Assembly (NCBI GenBank): GCA_002104935.1
Contig: MCGT01000018.1
Location: 1 to 64,000, forward strand
Source of the DNA: Hesseltinella vesiculosa
Lineage: Eukaryota > Mucoromycota > Mucoromycetes > Mucorales > Cunninghamellaceae
Length of the DNA stretch: 64,000 nt
Reading direction: 5' to 3'
The notes beneath the pieces were generated by a model. That model was not told where the DNA came from and searched no databases. It saw only the letters and a list, made by a program, of their open reading frames with translations. Below, in pieces: positions 55,976-64,000 of this stretch. The position numbers and the translations under genes were made by a program. Numbering within the stretch: the first letter of the stretch is position 1; the number at the start of each line of letters is the position of its first letter.

Positions 55976-57533
55976 TTATAATTGACAACTCCGTTTGTCA
56001 TGGCAATACTTAGCGATGAGCTTGGTTGTCGTGTCATTATCATAAATAGAATACCACCCATTGGGTTCGTGAGGAGGGTCTGACAAAAAAGCAGATATGA
56101 GTGGCTAATGGTTGTGTGTATTTTTTTTTTTTTTTTTTTTACCTCCAGTCCAAACCATATCAAATTGATTTGGATCATTTGTTGGACGACCCACGCCGCC
56201 ATATGCCCAAAACAGAAATCCACAAAATTCATCATGAGTGACGGAAACTTGCGCCAGGACTTGGTCAAAATAAGCATCTCGGTGGTTTGTGGTTGTTGCC
56301 GGATCATATTTGGCATTGTCATTGTCAGGTTGCTTCCAAGCATCACGACACATCCCAAATTCCTCGAGGATGATGGGCTTGCCGAGCTGCCTTGCCCAGT
56401 TTGCTCGGGTAGCAAGGTAGTCTGTTGCAAAGTTTAATGCCGCTAGCAACGAATTGGGATCTTTGGGGTGGTATATCCCCCAACTGGGATTAAAAAATGA
56501 GCCATTCATCCACGCCTCATTTTTTTTTTTTTTACTTTTCAACCCAGAGATGGCAAGTGGCATAGTCCATTGATTGTGTGCCATGGATGAAGTCTGTAAC
56601 GTCTAATTTGCTCTCAATGCCACTAGATACCAATTGCCTTGGAGCCCCTTGCTTGATCGTCTTTGCGAGGTCATCATACCAACTCGCTGGCGCTTCAAAT
56701 GGCTCATTTGCGATTTGCCAAGCTACTCATGAAAATCAAGACCGAGTGGAGAGCCATCATAATTTAAAAAAAAAAACAAGGGGGAGATGAGCGACGATGA
56801 GGAAAAAAAACAAAATAACGAACACATGATCACTGGATCTTCATTGTAGGTATTGCCATTAAAGATGTTGCGCCTAGTTTGTACGACCTGGATGTGATTC
56901 TTGAAAAGAGAGTTCGCTAGCTCTTGAACAGTTTCATCCAAGTAAAAGCGCTGAGCATACTTTACAAAAACAGGAAAAGTGGCTGGATCCCGAGTTGGAT
57001 AAGGTGGGACAGTGTGAGTTACCCATGCCACATATTGCGAAAGACTAAAGAAACGTGGAAATTGAGGAAATCGCAGCCAGTGAAAAGCATCTCCAGGATT
57101 CCAAGTCATCTTTACCCACCACTCCAGTGCCAAAAGTTATTCAGGACCACTAGATAGGTTAAAAATAGCATTCTCTCAGCCATCCCTTTTTCTCTTTGCT
57201 TTTTTTTTTATTACTGGTTGCTGTCATGTCTCGTTTGGCCATAGCGTCCAGCAAATAGTCCAACCCTTGGAAAATAGCCTCATTATACTGACCTGGCTCA
57301 GGCATGAGTGAAGGTCGCATGCGTTCAGGTTCAGTATCAGGACCCTCTGAACCAGCCATGATACGTAAATGGTTGATCCCCATTGCAGCCATCTGATCAA
57401 GCTCTTTTTCTAACCGTGCCCGGTCACCCCCTTGGGTGCTGGCCAGATTCATGCCCTGCCAGTAATTGGCTCCGTGCACCACGTACTTTTTGCCGTGACG
57501 CACAAACCCGCCGTTCTTTACTGTGACAAACAT
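55976..57533 (-). CDS. GH5 glycoside hydrolase, mannan endo-1,4-beta-mannosidase-like
   Basis: Multi-exon, minus strand; last exon 56,082-55,976. Motifs in order: FVTVKNGGFVRHGKKYVVHGANYWQ; MAAMGINHLRIMAGSEG; WHWSGGFAQYVAWV (part in my own reading); VQTRRNIFNGNTYNEDP; WQIANEP, with Glu as the acid/base; ATCHLWVE; GKPIILEEFG, with Glu as the nucleophile; and FWAYGGVGRP. This is the GH5 subfamily-7 endo-mannanase layout; it cleaves beta-1,4-mannan chains. The frame FVTVKNGG can start at ATG 57533 without a signal peptide. Alternatively it can be spliced (AG at 57,522-57,521) from an upstream signal-peptide exon that I cannot find. Secretion is therefore unproven. Confidence 0.8.
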
Positions 57534-58750
57534 CAAAGGAAAATAGAACGAAAGAGAGAGGAAAATTTAAAACAGCCCCAACTCTCACGTATCATCGATG
57601 TTTTGTGTCACAAAAACAATACCGTGAAATCATCCAAAGCAAGTATGTCCAAGTTCAACAGGAACTCTTTCGAAATATAAAAATAATAACAAAAACCTAG
57701 GGAATCCGAGTTTGGGAGGGGAGGGGACTACAAAAAGTGCCAGGCACTATCTTATCGCTTCTGGCAGTGGATCCAGTTTAGCGTGTAACAGGGCACTTTC
57801 GCTATCCGTGTTATTTACGGGAGCTGTGATTCTACCCATGATCATCTTTCACAATACACTGACTACGTGCAAAATATGAGGTCTACCCGTGGAGGTCAGA
57901 AGATTATTGAGGACTATGAGTGGATTGGCGGATGTCAGATTTTTGATGGTTCACTGACGCGCATGCAGATGAGATGAAGAAATCAAATGAATGCAGAAAG
58001 AAGAAAAAAAATTCCCACCTCATTTGCATTTGTGAACATTCACCAATCCCTTCCAAATTTTTCATAAGCCTAGCACAGGGTGAGGGGTAATGATGGCTAA
58101 AAACATAGGCCTCGCTGACACAAATCGGTGAGCAAGAGCCATCCAATACTTGAACTCTCCAGGTAAGCCTCACAGCAACTCTCTACAACAAATCATGCTT
58201 TATTACATTTAATGTATGAAGCAATGGAAATGTGCCCCCTATTAGCACCACCGCATTGAAAGGTAAAAAAAAAAGTATCAGCAGCCAGGGCTGGGCGGGA
58301 AATAAACGACGCCAGATAAAAGCGAGAGTTTGCCAAGCGTCATATGTGTTCCATCACATACTGTCATAGTATGTTGGAAAGGCAATTGCCATGGTGTCCA
58401 GAAAATGTTGTTGAAGAAAAATAGAAAAGGAGGTTTTGCTCTGACAACCGACAAATGTCTACAGTACTTTCGAAGCTGAGTTGAAAACACAGTGCTAATT
58501 GGAGACCACGGGACAATGGTATTGAAACATTCCTACTTCAACAAAAGCAACTATGGTATGCGGTAAACCTGTGTTCAAGTCGATTAGATGACAGTGTGCA
58601 GGCAAAAAAAAAGACGCTTGCGCGCGCTCCTTGTGAACAAATGGACGGTCTCTGGGTAGCGAAGAAGAAAAGTATTCAGTACTTTTCACGCGCTAGATGC
58701 AAGTGGTATTTACAATAAAAAGTTCTCACCAAGCTTCAAGCGACACTTTC
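57534..58750. other. Intergenic, no gene supported
   Basis: 1.2 kb upstream of the GH5 gene. A signal-peptide exon of GH5 could be hidden here, but none is evident. Confidence 0.45.
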
Positions 58751-58861
58751 GGCGCGCGAGCAAAAGTGAAATAACAAAACTGTCGCATACAAAGAGCACA
58801 TACTTGCAAAAAAAAATTGAGGCGCGAATGTTCTCCTAGAATAACTTGGAAGGTGCTATGC

Positions 58862-58895
<34 letters not shown>

Positions 58896-59781
58896 TAAAT
58901 AATCAAAATCATTTTGATCAAGCCAGGTCGTGTTGCTTACGAACAGAGTGCGGATTTTTTTTTTGGAAAAAGCTGTTCAAAATTATTTTGATTAAGCTAG
59001 GGCACATTGTTTTGCGATCAGAGTGCCGACAGGATCCGCAGGACACGCGTGAAAAAAAAACCAGAAAAATACGGGGTCAGACACAGGGTGGAGCCCAGGT
59101 TTGAAAAAAAACCCATATTTAGACATAGCGAGAAAAGTGTCAATTTTAAGCAAATACTTGCCTTCAATGGGAATTTAAATAATTGTGAGCGATATATTTT
59201 TCTTTATATGGGTGGTGGATTTTTTGAAAATATACTTTCTAAAAAAGTAGCAATTATACTTTTTTAGAAAGTATATTTTCAAAAAATCCACCACCCATAT
59301 AAAGAAAAATATATCGCTCACAATTATTTAAATTCCCATTGAAGGCAAGTATTTGCTTAAAATTGACACTTTTCTCGCTATGTCTAAATATGGGTTTTTT
59401 TTCAAACCTGGGCTCCACCCTGTGTCTGACCCCGTATTTTTCTGGTTTTTTTTTCACGCGTGTCCTGTGGATCCTGTCGGCAAAATCACCATTTTTATTT
59501 TCAAAATGAACCCACTCTGATCGCAAAACAATGTGTCCTGGCTTAATCAAAATAATTTTGAACAGCTTTTTCCAAAAAAAATCCGCACTCTGTTCGTAAA
59601 CAACACGACCAGGCTTGATCAAAATGATTTTGACTTTGTTACTGTAGTTTTTTCTTTTTTTTTTTTGGCCATCACCAAGTGGCTATTTCTAGGAGAACAT
59701 TCACGCCTCAATTTTTTTTTTTTTTTGCAGTATGTGCTCTTTTGTATGCGCCAATTTAGTTATTATACTTCTGGTCGCGCC
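58751..59781. mobile_element. 1.03-kb palindromic element with ~500-bp terminal inverted repeats
   Basis: The left half (58,751-59,248) and right half (59,256-59,781) are reverse complements around a ~7-bp centre (GCAATTA at ~59,250). The inner ~200 bp per arm (TTTTTTAGAAAGTATATTTTC ... GGTCAGACACAGGGTGGAG) is almost identical. The outer parts differ by indels and poly-A length. The ends read GGCGCGCGAGC and, in reverse complement, GGCGCGACCAG. It has no gene of its own; open frames are strand mirror images. It looks like a foldback or MITE-type non-autonomous transposon. A clear target-site duplication is not seen. Confidence 0.85.
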
Positions 59782-60353
59782 AAAGGCATGGCTTGAAGAT
59801 TGGTGAGGGATATTAACGATTTTCCAGCTAAAAACGATGGGAAATGAAAAAAAAAAATGCCAGATAGCATTTGAAATACCGAGGTCCATGGTGCAGAAAG
59901 GCCAAATCATGGTTTGCCCATGCGCCATGACCGTCTCAAGATTGGAGCCAAGGGTTTATGCAATGATGTGCAAAATGATGGGTCACGAAGAGGTGCAGTG
60001 CAATTACGGCAATATTGTGCAAGAAGCAAACATCGAGGACTGACTGGGCACGTTGACTTTCAAACAAGGGACACAGCCCGCCAGCTGTTACACAGGTAGC
60101 GTATTGCCGATGCTGAATTTATAGAAATTGGCAGCGGGTTTCCTGCAGTGGCATAAAGGTCATGGTGTGGGGCGTTTGCATATGATCATTTGAATAGACG
60201 GACAGCAAGATTCATGATCAATCTACTGATGGCTTGACCACTCACCAATGAGAATGGTCAATGCTGAGTTAAGTTGAAGTATCAGGTGGAGAGGTTTTTT
60301 TTTTTTTTCATTCCCCTCTCTTCCTTTTATCCACTTTTTCTGCTGAGGCAATT
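59782..60353. other. Upstream region of the PhoD-like gene
   Basis: No gene seen. A T-run (60,296-60,309) lies close to the start codon. Confidence 0.45.
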
Positions 60354-62889
60354 ATGAATCCAACGGCAAGCTATTCGCCACCATCTTATGGACAGCAACT
60401 GCGTCAAGGCATTCATCAACTGTCCTTGCATGATGCCACTGCACGATTGCATCGATCGTCGTCGCAAGGCGATATTGTCGCTGGCCCATTGCTTCGATAT
60501 GTCGACATTCACCCTCACCGTCAAACATACATTGGTTCTTGTCTGATCGTTTCCAATCACAAGAGAGCCCCTGATTTTGAAATCACCGTGCGACCGGCAT
60601 CCGTAGCATCGCATCCTTCCATTACCCGTCAACATCGTGGCATCCATGCCAACACCTACCATATCCGCGGTGAGCCCCTAGAGACGTTTCGCAACGAATA
60701 CACTTTCTGGCGCTATCGGTTCGAACTGCCCTTGGCTCATGAGCCGCAAGTGGCCTCATACACGAGTGACTCATTCTCAACTTCAGCATCAGTGGCAGCC
60801 TTGGCACAAGACAACGGCGGTGGCAACCACTTTTTTGAATTTCACCTGCCCTCCCGGCAAGAGTCTATGCGCTTCATGTTCTACTCGTGCAACGGCTTCT
60901 CTGACATTCCACAAGAAATGAAGGATAAATTTGGTCAAAAAGAAGCACCTCTCTGGCAAGACGTCCTGGATCGCCACGATGTCATGCCTTTTCATGTGCT
61001 CCTGGGTGGCGGCGATCAGCTGTACCAAGATCGTCTGCTGCATGATGACTTTATGAAACCATGGCGTGATGAAAAGGACCCCAAGAAACGCGTGGCCATG
61101 ACCCTTCCTGCAGCAATGCGTGATGGCTTTGAGCATTTCTACTTTTGGAACTATGTCATCAACTTTGGGTAAGATCTCGTTACGTCTGGATGAAACCTGG
61201 CTGCTTACGTTTTATCATTCCTATAGGTTCAAGGACAATCCTGTGGTGGCCAAGGCCTTTGCGACTATCCCATCTGTCAACATGTGGGATGATCATGTAC
61301 GTTGGGACGAAGAGGCATGACAGGGACTCATGATTTAAAAAATTAGGACATCATTGATGGTTATGGGTCATACCCAGCTGACATGCAAAACGCCGATTGC
61401 TTCCAAGGTAAGTCATGCTAGGTGCCGGACGACATTGGCAGCGTCTCATTTTTCTTGATAGTTCTATTTGCCAATGCCAGCCGCTTTTACTATCTCTTCC
61501 AGCAGCACACTGTTATGTCAAAAGCAGCGGAGCATGGTATGATTCCAGGTGTGGCACCGACATGCTACCATATCGTTACAAGTCTTGGCAGAGGGATCGT
61601 GCTTCTGTCTTTGGATGCGCGTGGTGAACGAACCAAGTTTGACGTGTGTCAACCCAGATCCTACGATGTGATATTTGATCATATGCATCGCCGTCTTGCA
61701 AATCAACCTTCCACTGCGCATGTCCTGGTCCTGACCGGCGTGCCTCTGATCTATCCCCGGCTGACCTTGTTTGAAAAGGCTATGGAAAGCGCATCGGGAT
61801 TCAACCTTTCCACATTGGCAGGCAAAACAGGCGTAATCCACAACATCATCAGCGGCCAATTGAATCAGTGGAACGGAGATCCCGAGCTTTTGGACGATAT
61901 GAATGACCGTATGTGCCTTTGCTTCAACCACACTAGCATCTAACGCATTTTTTTTTTTTTTTTTGTAGATTGGACGGCTGGTAATCACGAAGTTGAACGA
62001 CGGCATTTTATCGAGAAATTGCAATTCATGGCTCGAGAAAAATCCGTGCGGGTTTCGTTTTTGGGAGGCGATGTAAAGTGGACAAAGAAAATAGCCGGGG
62101 CCGGCCAGTAACTCCTTTCTTTGATAGGTCCATTGCTGTGGTGCAGGTCGACTTTATTCCAAAGATATGAAGCAGCGTGAAGAAGGCGACCCGTATCTCA
62201 TGGTGCAGATCATATCCAGTGCCATTGTGAACATGCAAGTCAACGCCAGAAACATGGAAAAAAAAAAAGTAATATAGCGAGAGGCTAATCGAGCCATATC
62301 TTCATTTCCCGATAGTCCTCCTCCTCAAGCTCTTTTGACCATTTTGAACCAAAACTCGTCGTACATCACATTCGATGGCAACGTGGAGGAAAAGATGTAC
62401 AATCTATTCAAGCGCTCTCCCAATGGCAACACTGTAAGCGATGAAATGGAAGGTAGTAAGGAAATGCATGCTCAGCGCCTTGCATTCAACTTTTATTAGA
62501 GACAAAACAAGAAGCTCATGGGAATGCGAAACTACTGCGCAGGCTATGTGGATGAGCAAACAGGCAAGATGCATTTTTGGATCCAAGCAGAAAAGGAAAT
62601 TGGCAAAGTTGGTACGATGGGGTACTTGGTGGAAGTGCCTAGATTGATTTTTGGCCAAGCTGCGCAGCGCAATGTCCCACCGTCGTTGCCACCTCGCAGT
62701 ACGATGGCGCCCCCTCCTTCTAGGCCATTACCATCCTCGGATCCGCATGTGCAGGGATACGGGTCGAGCACCGTTTCGTTTGGCTCGTCGATTTCCTCGG
62801 GCTCGGCAACTTCCTCACCTCCTCCTTTGCCTTCCCGCTCATCCATGGCTGGTCCTGGTGGGTTTGTTCGTCCCCCTACTCATTCATAA
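60354..62889 (+). CDS. PhoD-like phosphatase domain protein
   Basis: Eight exons: 60354-61168, 61227-61296, 61347-61407, 61462-61908, 61969-62072, 62128-62234, 62316-62433, 62500-62889, giving 703 aa. An N-terminal beta-rich domain (TYHIRGEPLETFRNEYTFWRY) precedes the PhoD metallophosphatase region. Its signatures are FMFYSCNGFSD, LLGGGDQLYQDRL, the metal-binding MWDDHDIIDGYGSYP, FQQHTV, LLSLDARGER, HVLVLTGVPLIYPRL and WTAGNHEVERR. The SSAIVN...PPP block is typical of the fungal/oomycete family. The C-terminus (last ~85 aa) is Pro/Ser-rich and disordered. Substrate unknown (phosphoesters). Intron 6 uses a GC donor (GCAAGT). No signal peptide. Confidence 0.88.
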
Positions 62890-63031
62890 GAATTAAAGAC
62901 CTATGATAGCCGACCTTTTTTTACGCTCCACTACACTTGTGGGGAGACGTCGGCGGTGATTGATTTTTCCGGCTCGATTGTTGTTTTTTTTTTTTTGTTT
63001 CTTTTCCTCTTAAACACATTTTTTTTTTGCC

Positions 63032-63441
63032 ATGTTGTTCCGTCCCACTGTCTTGTTGTCTGCCGCTGCCAAGGCTTCTGTCTATCGCACCATTCCTTCC
63101 CGATTCTACACGGCCACTGCCTTGAGCAACAATGAAATCCAAACTCGTATTTTGGACATTGTGAAGGGCTTTGACAAAGTGGATCAAAACAAGGTAAATC
63201 AATGGCGCACCTCATGTTGAACACCGTCATAATACCCTTCTATTGTTCTTCATTGCTTCTTTAGGTTACTGTCAGCTCCAACTTTGTGACCGATTTGGGC
63301 TTGGATTCATTGGACACTGTCGAATTGGTCATGGCCATTGAGGAAGACTTTTCCGTGGAAATTCCTGACAAGGACGCCGATGAAATCAAGTCTGTGACCG
63401 ATGCCATCAAATATATTAGCACCCGATCTGATGCTCAATAG
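63032..63441 (+). CDS. Mitochondrial acyl carrier protein
   Basis: Exons 63032-63193 and 63265-63441 give 112 aa. The N-terminus [28 protein letters not shown] is a mitochondrial presequence. The ACP domain carries the phosphopantetheine site [20 protein letters not shown] (Ser of DSL) and the helix [19 protein letters not shown]. It is the carrier for mitochondrial fatty-acid synthesis and lipoate, and acts with LYR proteins in Fe-S and complex I assembly. The intron falls between DQNK and VTVSS. Confidence 0.95.
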
Positions 63442-64000
63442 ACTTATTTAATTTTTATTTGAAGCTCGCATCAGCTTCATGAAAATAAAAAAAAAATGAC
63501 AAAGTGAATGGAGGTAGCGATGTGCAATCTTTGGCTGTCGTCCCGAATTAGCCCTGGGCTGACGCCTGCGGCCATCACACCCACAACGCCGTGACCAACA
63601 CTGCTTACGCTAATCAGAACACCTCTAGGAATGCTTGGGAAGAAGCAGTGCCCCCCCTCCCACCTTTTTATTTTCTGTGACAGTAACCAAGTCCTGCTCG
63701 ACCTTGGAAATGTTCCCATTTTTGGTTGCTATGGCAACCTATTCCGTATTAAAGGAGGACTATCGTTGGAATTGGCTCGAGGAATAAAGGAGGTTGGAGT
63801 GTAGGAAATGAAACAGTCCAGGGAGAAAGGATTGAATGTCCATGTTCAGTGCAAATGAACTGCAAATGACGTCGGTCTTTTTTTTTTTTGGAACAGCCAA
63901 CAGAAAAAGGCAGCGAGCCTCTCATTTTTTTTTCGTGTTCCCAAGACTCTTCTTTTGACTCTCTCATCTCTTTCTTCCTTTCATTTCTTTCCTTTTTTTT
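63442..64000. other. Window end, intergenic
   Basis: ACP 3' flank and T/C-rich sequence. No gene can be supported before the edge. Confidence 0.5.

Noticed and set aside
58817..59622. Matching ORFs on both strands
   Set aside because: They are mirror translations of the palindrome arms, not genes.
62544..62846. Minus-strand ORF opposite the PhoD C-terminus
   Set aside because: Antisense of the Pro/Ser-rich tail.

Overview
This window is nuclear DNA from a fungus, most likely an early-diverging, zygomycete-type one (Mucoromycota). The inference rests on several things seen together. Genes are compact and cut by many 45-95 nt GT-AG introns. Long A/T homopolymers sit in introns and UTRs. There are fungal-only families (velvet factor, Zn2Cys6 regulator, Mup1-type permease) and a BRAT1-like HEAT protein that I do not expect in yeasts. 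Degraded Ty3/gypsy, MULE-type and LINE-like sequences are scattered between genes. Exon joins were worked out by hand from splice sites and reading phase, so individual borders may be off by a few bases.

Layout. 0-3.3 kb: 3' part of a decayed Ty3/gypsy element (reverse transcriptase/RNase H with frameshifts, an intact integrase ORF, two tandem LTRs). 4.6-11.2 kb: BRAT1-like HEAT protein, forkhead factor, 2-oxoglutarate/Fe(II) oxygenase. 11.4-13.6 kb: a composite mobile region (truncated MULE transposase, a resolvase-like 'YIRKS' ORF, a Gag-like tail). 14.0-18.1 kb: sphingolipid desaturase, ArgJ, ribosomal protein uS7. 18.4-19.4 kb: a two-variant 29-bp minisatellite that runs into a second gene with a 'YARKS' resolvase-like domain (to 21.2 kb). 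21.2-23.9 kb: repeat-rich, including a probable LINE 3' end. 23.9-36.5 kb: Mup1-like permease, METTL25-like methyltransferase, KNL1/Spc7, mitochondrial uL6, SRF-type MADS factor, velvet factor. 37.7-55.6 kb: a SAM methyltransferase, a multi-pass membrane protein, septin, a small conserved protein, GNL3/Grn1 GTPase, Zn2Cys6 regulator, tetraspanin, a disordered protein, EMC10, a foldback repeat and a small secreted Cys-rich protein. 55.9-64 kb: GH5 mannanase-like enzyme, a 1-kb palindromic element, PhoD-like phosphatase, mitochondrial acyl carrier protein.

There is no operon logic. Neighbours are mostly unrelated housekeeping or regulatory genes. Thematic clusters are loose: ribosome and translation (uS7, uL6m, GNL3/Grn1), cell division (KNL1/Spc7, septin), development (velvet, MADS, forkhead, Zn2Cys6), and secretion or surface (EMC10, tetraspanin, Cys-rich protein, mannanase).

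The most unusual content is the pair of resolvase-fold-like 'GY-x-RKSP' proteins on opposite strands, each embedded in mobile or repetitive DNA. Next come the BRAT1-like protein with its D-C tail, and the 1-kb palindrome at 58.8-59.8 kb.
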